A DNA stretch of 24,219 bases, from NCBI GenBank assembly GCA_020059765.1, contig JAGVBM010000238.1, positions 1 to 24,219 on the forward strand, given 5' to 3'. Positions 1 through 8,358 of the stretch are shown one piece after another (the first letter of the stretch is position 1; each line of letters begins with the position of its first letter). The notes below the pieces were generated by a model. It searched no databases. It was not told the DNA's origin and saw only the letters and a list, made by a program, of their open reading frames with translations. Source of the DNA: Bacillota bacterium. Lineage in GTDB: Bacteria; Bacillota; Bacilli; Tumebacillales; Effusibacillaceae. The position numbers and the translations under genes are program-made.

Positions 1-10
1 CCCTTGTTGT

Positions 11-54
11 CCTTATACTTGTTACCCTGAAAACTTATAAATTCTAACAAGTAT
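11..54. repeat. Dispersed palindromic repeat, copy 1
   Basis: This 44-base segment recurs at 16651-16694 with a single mismatch (C27 here, T16667 there). It is an inverted repeat: ATACTTGTTA at 15-24 pairs with TAACAAGTAT at 45-54 around a 20-base A/T-rich loop. In this copy the arms extend to 12 bp (TTATAC.../...GTATAA). Weaker similarity continues to the left edge (GTTG.CC), so the element may start outside the window. A third partial arm, ACAAGTATAA, lies at 132-141. No transposase gene is nearby. The loop contains TTGAAAACT, which resembles the leader and spacer motif of Bacillales rRNA operons; that link is only a suggestion. Confidence 0.8.
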
Positions 55-58
55 AAAG

Positions 59-82
59 AAAAAATGGACCTTATCAGGTCCA
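59..82 (-). terminator. Intrinsic terminator for leftward transcription
   Basis: On the minus strand TGGACC - TGATAA - GGTCCA forms a perfect 6-bp stem with a 6-base loop, followed directly by six T and then CTTT. It is placed to stop minus-strand transcripts that have run antisense through dinB from coaX, for which no convincing terminator is seen nearer its stop codon. The stem is short, so efficiency is uncertain. Confidence 0.45.
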
Positions 83-206
83 ATGAGGAAGGTGTTAAAG
101 AAGGTGGTTATTGACAAATAAGATTCTCCACACAAGTATAATTGAGAAGGATTATCATTGTCAACACTTTAACCATGAGGAACGGGACCGCAATTCATGT
201 TTCTTT

Positions 207-215
207 TGTTATACT
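207..215 (+). promoter_or_regulatory. Possible extended -10 promoter of dinB
   Basis: TGTTATACT matches the extended -10 form TGnTATAAT at 8 of 9 positions. No -35 box is evident 17 bp upstream. A start about 7 bases downstream would fall in the ribosome binding site, giving a very short leader. An alternative is TTGACA at 111-116, but its partner TATAAT at 137-142 sits at a 20-bp spacing, which is too long for a normal sigma-A promoter. Confidence 0.3.
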
Positions 216-233
216 GAATGCGGAGGGACGAAC

Positions 234-1445
234 ATGACCATTGCTGACCGTACCATTCTGCATGTCGATATGGATGCTTTTTTTGCCGCGATCGAGCAGC
301 GGGATCATCCGGCTTTACGAGGAAAACCGGTGATCGTCGGAGGGTCTGCCGATGCCCGCGGGGTTGTTTCGACTGCATCCTACGAAGCGCGCAAATACGG
401 AGTCCACTCTGCCATGCCTATGACGGAAGCCAAACGACGTTGTCCCCACGCCGTTTTTTTGCCTGTTAACGCTGCCAAATACCGGGAAACGTCCCGCCAT
501 ATTTTTCAAATTTTTTATAAGTATACGCCGCTCGTCGAAGGATTATCTCTCGATGAAGCTTTTCTAGACTTGAGCGGCAGCGAAAAACTGTTCGGTTCCC
601 CTTTGGAAATCGCACGTGCCATCAAAAGGGAGATCGAGAGCGAAGTCGGTTTGACCGCATCCATTGGTCTTTCCTATTGCAAATTCCTTGCGAAAATGGG
701 TTCTGACATGAACAAGCCGGACGGATTGACCGTCTTAGGCCGGGAGCAGCTGCACTCTGTCGTTCATCCCCTTCCCATTTCAAAACTGTGGGGAGTCGGT
801 AAAAAAGCGGCCCTTCAACTGGAACGCCTGGGAATTAAAACGATCGGCGATGCAGCCCGCATGGATTTACAAATCATACGCCGGTTTACGGGAAGCTTGG
901 CCGATCATATCTATCTGTTGGCGAACGGTGTGGACCCGCGACCTGTTGAACCCTATCACGAGCGGAAATCAATCGGTCAGGAAGTTACTTTTGCCGAGGA
1001 TGTGGGAAACCTTGAGTTTCTTCACACGACCCTGTTATCACAGTCGGAAACAATCGCACGGGAGCTTCGCCAACGGAAACTGGAAGCGAAAACCTTCACC
1101 CTGAAATTGCGATATCCTTCTTTTCATACGATTACGCGCAGCCATACATTGGCTGAGGCGACGCAAAACGACTCTGCAATCTATCGATTGAGTCAACTCC
1201 TGCTCCAAAAATGCGCTCTTAAGACAAATGATAAAGTACGTTTGATCGGTCTTTCTGCAAGTACATTACTGCCTGAAAGCGGGCGGCAACAAATCTCCCT
1301 GTTTGATGTCGAGCCGGACAAATCGGTAAAGCTGCTGCGTGCGATTGATCAAATCAAAGACAAATTCGGAGAGCGGGCCGTAACCCGTGCCCGCTTGCTG
1401 CAAAACCAGGACAACCCCCTGGATCCAAATGAGAACGGGGACTGA
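234..1445 (+). CDS. dinB: DNA polymerase IV (Y family, translesion)
   Basis: This encodes a 403-residue Y-family polymerase that copies past DNA lesions. The N-terminus reads HVDMDAFFAAIEQ, giving catalytic Asp12, and SLDEAF supplies Asp107 and Glu108, the usual metal-binding triad. The KPVIVGG and YEARKYGV finger segments are present. QISLFD at 353-358 looks like a sliding-clamp binding motif in the little-finger region. The reading frame stays open back to 111, but the ATG at 234 is preferred because GGAGGG lies 6 bases before it and the family sequence begins there; the upstream 41 codons resemble nothing known. The gene converges on coaX with about 50 bases between the stop codons and is the only plus-strand gene in the left half of the window. 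Confidence 0.95.
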   Translation: MTIADRTILHVDMDAFFAAIEQRDHPALRGKPVIVGGSADARGVVSTASYEARKYGVHSAMPMTEAKRRCPHAVFLPVNAAKYRETSRHIFQIFYKYTPLVEGLSLDEAFLDLSGSEKLFGSPLEIARAIKREIESEVGLTASIGLSYCKFLAKMGSDMNKPDGLTVLGREQLHSVVHPLPISKLWGVGKKAALQLERLGIKTIGDAARMDLQIIRRFTGSLADHIYLLANGVDPRPVEPYHERKSIGQEVTFAEDVGNLEFLHTTLLSQSETIARELRQRKLEAKTFTLKLRYPSFHTITRSHTLAEATQNDSAIYRLSQLLLQKCALKTNDKVRLIGLSASTLLPESGRQQISLFDVEPDKSVKLLRAIDQIKDKFGERAVTRARLLQNQDNPLDPNENGD

Positions 1446-1479
1446 ATCGTTTTCCATCCACTTATCTTTTCGTGACGGT

Positions 1480-1506
1480 GCTGAGTCAGCTATTCTCAGC
1501 TTGTTT
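1480..1506 (+). terminator. Weak possible terminator after dinB
   Basis: GCTGAG at 1480-1485 pairs with CTCAGC at 1495-1500 around a 9-base loop and is followed on the plus strand by TTGTTT. The stem overlaps the coaX stop codon. The T tract is poor, and on the minus strand there is no T run at all, so at best this serves dinB. Confidence 0.3.
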
Positions 1507-2269
1507 GCTGGTTCTTCTCCCAAATCAGCCGCAATCCTTTTAATGTCAGGAACGGGTCGACCTCTTCGATCGTGTAGGAGTCAGCCGCGATCAACTTGGC
1601 GAAACCACCCGTCGCGATCACTTTAAACGGCAGCCCCATATCTTGTTTGATGCGTTTTACAATGCCGTCCACCTGGCCGATAAATCCGTAGTAGACACCC
1701 GATTGAATGTTGCTGACCGTGTTTCTTCCAACCACCAATGGCGGTCTGACCAATTCGATGCGCGGCAGCTTGGCAGCCCGTTGAAATAATGCCTCGGTGG
1801 AAATGCCAATTCCCGGGGCAATCGGTCCTCCCAAATATTGTCCTTTTTCGTTGAGAACACAAAAGGTCGTAGCTGTTCCAAAATCGACAATAATCAACGG
1901 CGGGCCATACATTTCAAGCCCTGCCACAGCGTTCACAATTCGGTCGGCTCCGACTTCCCGGGGATTTTCCATTTGAATGTTCAGGCCGGTTTTGATCCCA
2001 GGTCCGACAACAAGCGGTTTCAATCCGAAGTATTTGTCGCACATTCGTTCCAATGCAAACATTAACGGCGGCACCACGGACGAAATGATGATTCCATGGA
2101 CTTCGTTTTCTTGAATGCCGCGATCATGAAACAGGTTCTTGACGATGATGCCCAACTCGTCTTCCGTCCGCTCACGAACGGTCGCGATCCGCCAATGCTG
2201 CAGCAGCCGATCTCCGTCATAGACCCCCATCACAATATTTGTGTTTCCAACGTCAATCACAAAAATCAT
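1496..2269 (-). CDS. coaX: Type III pantothenate kinase
   Basis: This 257-residue protein performs the first step of coenzyme A synthesis, phosphorylating pantothenate. It belongs to the ASKHA-fold type III kinases, which are not feedback-inhibited by CoA. The N-terminal phosphate-binding motif DVGNTN is at residues 6-11, GADR at 107-110 and DFGTAT at 129-134, in the standard order. AGGGGGA lies about 8 bases before the ATG. It is the last gene of the leftward cluster, 27 bases after nadC, and probably shares its transcript. In B. subtilis coaX directly follows ftsH; here nadC sits between them. Confidence 0.96.
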   Translation of the reverse strand: MIFVIDVGNTNIVMGVYDGDRLLQHWRIATVRERTEDELGIIVKNLFHDRGIQENEVHGIIISSVVPPLMFALERMCDKYFGLKPLVVGPGIKTGLNIQMENPREVGADRIVNAVAGLEMYGPPLIIVDFGTATTFCVLNEKGQYLGGPIAPGIGISTEALFQRAAKLPRIELVRPPLVVGRNTVSNIQSGVYYGFIGQVDGIVKRIKQDMGLPFKVIATGGFAKLIAADSYTIEEVDPFLTLKGLRLIWEKNQQTS

Positions 2270-2296
2270 TTGAATTCCCCCTGCAGCCGATCACCT

Positions 2297-3148
2297 TCAT
2301 TGTTGATCCCCAGTCTGCAATTCCAACGAAATATCCAACCATCTCGCAGCAGAAGTCAAAGCACCGACTGTTATATAATCGACACCCGTTTTTGCATAAT
2401 CGACAATCGTTTCTTCCGTAACATCGCCCGACACTTCGGTAATCGCCCGGCCTGCAATCAAATCCACCGCTTCACGAATCGCTTCCGGGCTCATGTTGTC
2501 AAGCAGAATGATGTCTGCCTTCACTTCCAATGCTTCTTCGATCCGCTCCATCGAATTGACTTCCACTTCCACTTTCGTGGTATGAGGGATCTGGTGTCTG
2601 GCCTTCATGATCGCTTCTTTGATGCCGCCTGCAATCCGGATATGGTTGTCTTTGATGACAACCGCATCGAACAGGCCAAATCGATGGTTGCGTCCCCCGC
2701 CAACCGTAATCGCATACTTTTCCAACGGACGCATTCCGGGTGTTGTTTTTCTTGTGTCCGAAATTTTCGCGTTGTAATAGCGAACCAATTCGACAAACCG
2801 GGCCGTACGGGTAGCAATTCCCGACATCCGCTGAAGAAAGTTAAGCGCTACGCGTTCCGCTGTCAGAATCGATTGCAGCGATCCCTCCACTTCCAATACA
2901 GCTTGTCCGGCAGCCACTGCTTCACCGTCCTTGGCCCGCGGGATCGTTTTCAGAGAAGGATCCAATGTCACAAACACCAGTTCCGCCACCTGCAAACCTG
3001 CAAGAATTCCCGGTTCTTTAAAGAACAGGACTCCTTTTCCAGTCTGCTCGCCGGGGACAATACTGCTGGTTGTGATGTCAGCGAATCCGATGTCCTCTTC
3101 CAAGGCACGAAAGACGGCAGGCTTGATTGCACGAAGATCCAGCTTCAT
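2297..3148 (-). CDS. nadC: Nicotinate-nucleotide pyrophosphorylase (quinolinate phosphoribosyltransferase)
   Basis: This 283-residue enzyme converts quinolinate and PRPP to nicotinate mononucleotide, CO2 and pyrophosphate in de novo NAD synthesis. Family signatures are clear: LEEDIGFADITT near the N-terminus, TRKTTPGMR at 132-140, GGGRNHRFGL around 150-159 and IKDNH at 165-169, followed by the (beta/alpha) barrel motifs VEVEVN and DIILLDNM. The frame is open to 3175, but the ATG at 3148 is preferred because AGAGGTG lies 6 bases upstream and the family begins with this sequence. The usual partners nadA and nadB are not in the window. It lies just after the ftsH terminator and 27 bases before coaX. 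No promoter is evident in the short gap behind the terminator. Confidence 0.95.
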   Translation of the reverse strand: MKLDLRAIKPAVFRALEEDIGFADITTSSIVPGEQTGKGVLFFKEPGILAGLQVAELVFVTLDPSLKTIPRAKDGEAVAAGQAVLEVEGSLQSILTAERVALNFLQRMSGIATRTARFVELVRYYNAKISDTRKTTPGMRPLEKYAITVGGGRNHRFGLFDAVVIKDNHIRIAGGIKEAIMKARHQIPHTTKVEVEVNSMERIEEALEVKADIILLDNMSPEAIREAVDLIAGRAITEVSGDVTEETIVDYAKTGVDYITVGALTSAARWLDISLELQTGDQQ

Positions 3149-3192
3149 ATGATCGGCACCTCTTGCACAGGCCAACGCCTGCTTAGTTTTAG

Positions 3193-3223
3193 AAAAGCAC
3201 CCGGATTCCCCGGGTGCTTTTTT
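3193..3223 (-). terminator. Intrinsic terminator between ftsH and nadC
   Basis: A 12-bp perfect stem (AAAAGCACCCGG with CCGGGTGCTTTT) with a 5-base loop lies 19 bases after the ftsH stop codon. On the minus strand it is followed by TTTTCT. The plus-strand T run (six T) is longer, so it could work in both directions, but no plus-strand gene approaches it. It should separate ftsH from nadC-coaX at least partly. Confidence 0.75.
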
Positions 3224-3241
3224 CTTCCAAAGAGAAATTCG

Positions 3242-5098
3242 TTATTCTTGCGTTTCTTCCTCTTTTTTCACTTGATTTTCCTGTTGCTCCGCAGCACCGT
3301 TATCCTGCTGCATTAACCGTTCGATTTGTGCTTTGTCGATGGTTTCCTTTTCCAGCAGCGTTTGCGCAAGCAATTCCAACTTGTCCCGGTGTGCTGTCAG
3401 AACCTCTTCCGTCCGTTTGTAGGAGTAATCGATCATCTCGCGCATTTCTTTGTCAATTTCATAAGCAATGGCATCGCTGTAATTTTGTTCGGAAGAGAAG
3501 TCACGACCCAGAAACGGCTGCCCTTGGCGGTGCCCAAATTGTAACGGACCCAATTTATCGCTCATTCCAAACTCAGTGATCATCCGACGGATGACCGAGG
3601 TTGCACGTTCCAAGTCATTGTGTGCGCCCGTAGAAATCTCGCCCAGCACCAATTGTTCCGCCACACGTCCGCCAAGCAATCCACAGACTTTATCCAGCAT
3701 TTCGCCTTTTGTCGCGAACCAACGATCTTCTTTCGGCAGCATGACGGTGTATCCCCCCGCCATCCCCCGCGGAATAATCGTTACCTTGTGGACTTCGTCG
3801 GCTCCCTCCAGGAAATAACCGACAACCGCATGACCTGCTTCATGATAGGCGACCAAACGGCGTTCCTTGTCGGAAACGACACGGGATCTCTTTTCCGGCC
3901 CGGCAATCACACGATCAATGGCTTCGTCAATTTCGGGCATTTCAATTTCTTTTTTGTCGCGCCGCGCTGCCAAAAGTGCAGCTTCGTTTAACAGATTTTC
4001 CAAGTCCGCACCGGTAAAGCCAGGCGTCATTTTGGCAATGCTGTCCATATCAATGTTGCCGGAAAGCGGCTTGTTGCGAGCGTGTACCAGCAAGATTTCC
4101 TTGCGGCCTTTTACATCCGGACGGTCAACCGTGATCTGACGGTCAAAGCGGCCGGGACGCAGCAAAGCCGGATCAAGTATGTCAGGTCGGTTGGTTGCGG
4201 CGACAATGATGATTCCTTCATTAGCCCCAAATCCGTCCATCTCCACCAATAATTGGTTAAGGGTTTGTTCCCTTTCATCATGCCCACCGCCGAGACCTGC
4301 TCCACGATGTCGGCCAACAGCATCGATTTCGTCGATAAAAATAATGCAGGGTGAATTCTTTTTGGCTTGTTCAAACAGGTCGCGTACCCGGGATGCACCA
4401 ACCCCGACGAACATTTCTACGAAGTCGGAACCGGAAATCGAGAAAAACGGCACTCCCGCTTCACCGGCAACCGCACGTGCCAACAAGGTTTTACCGGTAC
4501 CCGGCGGGCCGACGAGCAATACACCCTTGGGAATACGCGCACCCAGTGTCGAAAATTTGCGCGGGTCTTTCAAAAACTCAACGATTTCAATCAATTCGTT
4601 CTTTTCTTCATCCGCACCTGCCACATCGTTAAATGTGACTTTTTTCTTTTCTTCCGTATAAAGCTTCGCGCGGCTCTTCCCGAAGTTCATGACCTTCGAA
4701 CCGCCGCCTTGTGCCTGATTGAGGAAGAAGAAAAACAGGATGAACATAATGACGAACGGCAATATGCCCGTTAAAAACGTAATCCAAACCGAATCGCGAG
4801 GGGGCTCGTTAATTTTTACTTTGGCTTGCGTTGCAAGCAATTCTTGCGAAATGACCTCGCTGATGATGGCGCGAGACGTTACTTTTGAATCATCTTTCAT
4901 CGTTACGTTCAAGCGCAACGTCAAACCGTCAGGAGTCACATCCAGGCTCTTCACGTTTCCAGCCTTCAGTTCCTGCATGACTTCATTAATGGGCACTTCT
5001 TTGGTTTCGGCGTTTTGTCCGGTAATAAAACTTACAATCCCCACAATGATGAGGAAGATCATCAAGTAAAATCCCAGATTCCGGAAAACCTTGTTCAT
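3242..5098 (-). CDS. ftsH: ATP-dependent zinc metalloprotease FtsH
   Basis: This 618-residue membrane-anchored AAA+ protease degrades misfolded membrane proteins and short-lived regulators. Two transmembrane segments lie at about 8-27 and 106-126, flanking an extracytoplasmic domain. The AAA module has Walker A GPPGTGKT (197-204), the pore motif FVGVGA (230-235), Walker B FIDEID (254-259) and a second region of homology ending RPGRFDR. The zinc protease site HEAGH is at 419-423. The C-terminal tail is charged and glutamine-rich. The start has GGAGGAGGT a few bases upstream. The gene follows hpt after 59 bases, as in B. subtilis, and ends just before a strong hairpin terminator. Everything expected is present. 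Confidence 0.98.
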   Translation of the reverse strand: MNKVFRNLGFYLMIFLIIVGIVSFITGQNAETKEVPINEVMQELKAGNVKSLDVTPDGLTLRLNVTMKDDSKVTSRAIISEVISQELLATQAKVKINEPPRDSVWITFLTGILPFVIMFILFFFFLNQAQGGGSKVMNFGKSRAKLYTEEKKKVTFNDVAGADEEKNELIEIVEFLKDPRKFSTLGARIPKGVLLVGPPGTGKTLLARAVAGEAGVPFFSISGSDFVEMFVGVGASRVRDLFEQAKKNSPCIIFIDEIDAVGRHRGAGLGGGHDEREQTLNQLLVEMDGFGANEGIIIVAATNRPDILDPALLRPGRFDRQITVDRPDVKGRKEILLVHARNKPLSGNIDMDSIAKMTPGFTGADLENLLNEAALLAARRDKKEIEMPEIDEAIDRVIAGPEKRSRVVSDKERRLVAYHEAGHAVVGYFLEGADEVHKVTIIPRGMAGGYTVMLPKEDRWFATKGEMLDKVCGLLGGRVAEQLVLGEISTGAHNDLERATSVIRRMITEFGMSDKLGPLQFGHRQGQPFLGRDFSSEQNYSDAIAYEIDKEMREMIDYSYKRTEEVLTAHRDKLELLAQTLLEKETIDKAQIERLMQQDNGAAEQQENQVKKEEETQE

Positions 5099-5157
5099 CC
5101 CTTACCTCCTCCCGGTCTGAACGCAAAACGAAATACATTCACGACCTTGATGTGATT

Positions 5158-5694
5158 TCAACTGTAGACTTCAGGCTTTAAAATTCCGACATACGGCAAA
5201 TTGCGGTATCTTTCCGCGTAATCAAGGCCGTATCCCACAAGAAATTCATTGGGAACTTCAAAACCGCTGTAATCCGGAACGATCTCAATTTTACGACCGC
5301 TCGGCTTATCAAATAAGGTCACGATTTTGACTGACGCGGAATTGCGGCGAAGCAGGGAATCCCTTAAATAAGAAAGAGTGAGTCCCGTGTCGACTATATC
5401 TTCCACAATTAGGACATGGCGACCTTCCAAACTGATTTCCAAATCTTTTAGAATTCGCACAACGCCAGACGATTGTGTGGATACACCGTAACTGGAAATT
5501 GCCATAAAGTCCATTTCCAGAGGAATATCCATGTTCTTGACCAGATCCGCCATAAACAGCACGGCTCCTTTGAGGACACAAATAACCAGCGGATTTTCCT
5601 CCGCATAATCCCGCGAAAGCTGCCCTCCCAATAACCTGATCCGCTCTTGGATCTGTTCTTCGGTGAACAGAATTTCCTTCACGTCATTGTGCAT
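5158..5694 (-). CDS. hpt: Hypoxanthine (guanine) phosphoribosyltransferase
   Basis: This 178-residue purine salvage enzyme makes IMP or GMP from the free base and PRPP. The PRPP-binding signature VLIVEDIVDTGLT lies at 94-106, and the LKGA loop at 41-44 and the KPSGRK and PNEFLVGYGLDY segments are typical. It starts 8 bases after the tilS stop codon with AGGGGGT upstream, so the two are almost certainly cotranscribed. TilS and Hpt form a complex that activates ftsH transcription in B. subtilis; the same three-gene order here makes that possible but does not prove it. Confidence 0.96.
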   Translation of the reverse strand: MHNDVKEILFTEEQIQERIRLLGGQLSRDYAEENPLVICVLKGAVLFMADLVKNMDIPLEMDFMAISSYGVSTQSSGVVRILKDLEISLEGRHVLIVEDIVDTGLTLSYLRDSLLRRNSASVKIVTLFDKPSGRKIEIVPDYSGFEVPNEFLVGYGLDYAERYRNLPYVGILKPEVYS

Positions 5695-5702
5695 TCCGAT
5701 AG

Positions 5703-7163
5703 TTACCCCCTGTATGAATTCATTTCACCGTTGAACAATATCTGTTCGATACGGATGCGAAGGATTTGTCGGGTATTGGTTCCGACGGTTGCCACTTGCC
5801 CCCGGCGAATGCCCGTCACCCAAGCAATCTGTTCATCGAGGATCCAAATCGGCCACCGATCCCGACTCGCAACAGGAATTCGTGAATCAATAAAAATCTC
5901 TTTCAGTTTTTTACTTCCATTCATTCCGACCGGACGCATTGAATCCCCGGGGAAACGGGCACGAATGTGAAATTGCTTTCCGCGCACCAGATTGTAATCG
6001 AATACGGCTTCCCAAGGATTTACGGGAATTATTGAGGTTTCCGACAGTTCCATTGATCCTCTCAGACCAAATTCCGGGATCTCGAAAGCCAGATAAGAAT
6101 CCGCCCAATCTGACGGCCAATCCGGAATAAAAAGTTTTGTCGCCGAAACCTCGGAATCCGCGTTCGGCTTCCGTTTCCTCCCAATATGTATAAGTCGATA
6201 TTCTCTCCAAGCGGTCATTTCATTTGGCAGATGAATCTCAACTGAAGGTCGAGTATGCCCGGAAACCGCAAGCACCTGCTCAATATGCTTTGCTTCCCAT
6301 TCATTGGTATGTCCGCACAGATAATATAATATTAGTTTAATTACACGACGTTGTAAAGCAAGAGGGGCTGTCAGCAATTGCTCAGTATCCAACGTTATTA
6401 CGTCGTTCGACTGGGCGACCATGATCTGATTCAATCTCTCTTTAGCCATTTGATCCAGTAATGCATCTTCATCACCGGCAATCTGCCCCAATTGCACCAG
6501 TGCCCTCTTCACACTTTCATTGTACGCTTCCTCGAGCAAAGGGATCAGTTGTAATCGTATCTTATTACGCAAATAATCGGTTAATGCATTGCTTAAGTCC
6601 GTCCGGTAAGACAAATTTTCTTGTTTGCAAAAATCTTCGATTTCATTTCGCCAGACAAACAGCAACGGCCTGACGATTTCAAATCCGTTTTCTTGCCGTC
6701 GCAAAGGGATGCCAGCCAGTCCTGATACAGATGTTCCACGCAAAATACGCATCAAAACCGTTTCCGCCTGATCATCGGCATGATGCGCGAGGACCAACTT
6801 GTTTGCCTCGATTTCCTTAGCTGTTTCCGCAAAGAAACGATACCGCAGTTCGCGGGCCGCGACCTGTTTGGAGAGTTTTTTTTCCTCCGCATATTGTTTC
6901 ACACGGGGTTGCCCCAGGTGAAAGGGGACCTCGATCATTTCTGAAAAATTACGCACAAATTCCGCGTCCGCCAACGAATCTTCACCGCGGAATCCATGTT
7001 CCACGTGGGCCACATGCAGTTCCCAATGATAATCCGTCGCCAACGATTTTAATATTGACAACAGCGCAATGGAGTCGACCCCACCGGAAACACCGACAAG
7101 AATCCGCTCCCCATATTCCAATAAACGGTATTGTTCAATCGTCCGCTTGACTTTGAACCGCAC
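5703..7163 (-). CDS. tilS: tRNA(Ile)-lysidine synthase
   Basis: This 486-residue enzyme attaches lysine to C34 of the tRNA-Ile CAU anticodon, using ATP, so that it reads AUA codons; it is essential in most bacteria. The PP-loop SGGVDS is at residues 26-31, followed by HVEHGFRGE and the AHHADDQAETVLMRILRG block typical of TilS. The C-terminal third holds the TilS substrate-binding and C-terminal domains. The frame is open to 7196, but the GTG at 7163 is preferred because AGGAGG lies 7 bases before it. This start overlaps the 3' end of the exporter gene at 7135-7581 by 29 bases, which suggests translational coupling. Downstream are hpt and ftsH. Confidence 0.95.
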   Translation of the reverse strand: MRFKVKRTIEQYRLLEYGERILVGVSGGVDSIALLSILKSLATDYHWELHVAHVEHGFRGEDSLADAEFVRNFSEMIEVPFHLGQPRVKQYAEEKKLSKQVAARELRYRFFAETAKEIEANKLVLAHHADDQAETVLMRILRGTSVSGLAGIPLRRQENGFEIVRPLLFVWRNEIEDFCKQENLSYRTDLSNALTDYLRNKIRLQLIPLLEEAYNESVKRALVQLGQIAGDEDALLDQMAKERLNQIMVAQSNDVITLDTEQLLTAPLALQRRVIKLILYYLCGHTNEWEAKHIEQVLAVSGHTRPSVEIHLPNEMTAWREYRLIHIGRKRKPNADSEVSATKLFIPDWPSDWADSYLAFEIPEFGLRGSMELSETSIIPVNPWEAVFDYNLVRGKQFHIRARFPGDSMRPVGMNGSKKLKEIFIDSRIPVASRDRWPIWILDEQIAWVTGIRRGQVATVGTNTRQILRIRIEQILFNGEMNSYRG

Positions 7164-7581
7164 GTTGTTTCCTCCTGTCCATGCGAACCAAGGCACCAGC
7201 CAACACCAGTCCGGCAGCGACAGCTCCCGCGATCAAAAAAGTTTCCGTCGCATATGAAATTCCCTGCCAATAGTCCCCCGCCACAAAAGCCCGCATGGCA
7301 TGGAGTGAACTCATGCCGGGAACAAGCATCAAAATACCGGATACAATATATACCGTACCCGGAAGTTTCTGGGCTCTGGCCAACACTTCACTGACAGCAG
7401 AAACAAACAGAGCTCCGAAGAAAGCACCGGCAACCGGGCTGAATTCGAAATACTCCGCCCCCAACCGGATCGTCAATGCGCCTGTTCCCACCAATCCTGC
7501 GGACAATAAAGCACGTTTCGGGACATTGTAGATAATGGCGAATGCAACCGTCGCAACAAATCCCATCAGCAGCCGTATCAT
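7135..7581 (-). CDS. Threonine/serine exporter family, C-terminal half protein (ThrE_2/YjjB type)
   Basis: This is a 148-residue integral membrane protein with about four hydrophobic helices and a basic C-terminal tail (RMDRRKQR). The stretch GAEYFEFSPVAGAFFGALFVS and the VPGMSSLHAM motif match the small half of the split ThrE/YjjP-YjjB transporters. The start ATG overlaps the stop of the preceding gene by four bases (ATGA), as expected for two halves of one transporter made together. Substrate is assigned by family only: threonine/serine export is established for the fused Corynebacterium protein, and succinate export for E. coli YjjPB. The pair sits between yabT and tilS, where B. subtilis has no such gene. 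Confidence 0.85.
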   Translation of the reverse strand: MIRLLMGFVATVAFAIIYNVPKRALLSAGLVGTGALTIRLGAEYFEFSPVAGAFFGALFVSAVSEVLARAQKLPGTVYIVSGILMLVPGMSSLHAMRAFVAGDYWQGISYATETFLIAGAVAAGLVLAGALVRMDRRKQRAVQSQADD

Positions 7582-8354
7582 TGCATCAAGCCCCCAATCC
7601 GGAGCACAAACACAACCGCCACGGCCACCGCAATGGCAAAAGCAGTTAGAAAAGCTTCAGCCGAACGGGCAACCCCTGACAACAAGTCGTTGGCCATCAG
7701 ATCACGAACCGAATTGGTTATCGCCAAACCGGGCACCAATGGAATTAGCGCTCCAAGGCTGATTTGGTAAAAATTCATTCCCAAGCCTAACCGTACAAGT
7801 ATGGCCGCTAATAGGGTACCTGCAAACGCAGCAAAGAACACCGCCAAAAATCGGGGCATGCGGCGATCCAGCACTTCCATCAAATAATTGGACAGCCCTG
7901 CACAGAGAGAACCGGGCAGAAAATCACCCCAGGCACCTGCAAACATGATTGTAAATCCGCCGCCTGATACAGCAGCACTCAGTTGCCTCAGCCACGCCGG
8001 ATATTCCGGCTTGGCTTGTTCGATATTACGCAGCATTTCCTCCATTTCTCGCATTGAGATTTGACCGCGTTCATACTGCCGGGACAGGTGATTGATCTTC
8101 GCAACCTTAGTCAGGTCAATCGTCAAGCCATCGTTCATTCGGTAAATTCGAGTCTCCTGTCCTTCATTCGACGCGATCGTAACAATGATCCCGGTTGGAG
8201 TCACGAAACTGTATACGGATTTCATGCCGCTCGCCAGTCCGATTCGCTCAATCGTCTCTTCGACCCTGGCCGTTTCAGCTCCGTTCTTAAGCATCAGGGC
8301 GCCCGCTTTCAGGCTTATTTTTACTGTTTGAAGAAGGTGGCTGTGCGTATTCAT
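7578..8354 (-). CDS. Threonine/serine exporter family, N-terminal half protein (ThrE/YjjP type)
   Basis: This 258-residue protein has a soluble N-terminal half containing LMLKNGAETARVEETIERIG, the hallmark of the DUF1212/YjjP family, and a C-terminal half with about five membrane helices including GALIPLVPGLAITNSVRDL. It would form a transporter with the following gene. The ATG at 8354 lies four bases after the yabT stop codon, and no good Shine-Dalgarno sequence precedes it, so translation may depend on coupling. An in-frame ATG at 8378 adds eight residues inside yabT and is less likely. The transported substrate is not known from sequence. Confidence 0.85.
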   Translation of the reverse strand: MNTHSHLLQTVKISLKAGALMLKNGAETARVEETIERIGLASGMKSVYSFVTPTGIIVTIASNEGQETRIYRMNDGLTIDLTKVAKINHLSRQYERGQISMREMEEMLRNIEQAKPEYPAWLRQLSAAVSGGGFTIMFAGAWGDFLPGSLCAGLSNYLMEVLDRRMPRFLAVFFAAFAGTLLAAILVRLGLGMNFYQISLGALIPLVPGLAITNSVRDLMANDLLSGVARSAEAFLTAFAIAVAVAVVFVLRIGGLMQ

Positions 8355-8358
8355 TCTT

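Noticed and set aside
111..233. N-terminal extension of dinB by 41 codons
   Set aside because: The extension lacks similarity to the family and the ATG at 234 has an excellent ribosome binding site.
2096..3316. Long plus-strand open frame (406 codons) opposite coaX and nadC
   Set aside because: It is antisense to two clearly conserved genes, has a composition rich in H, F, R and C typical of shadow frames, and resembles no family.
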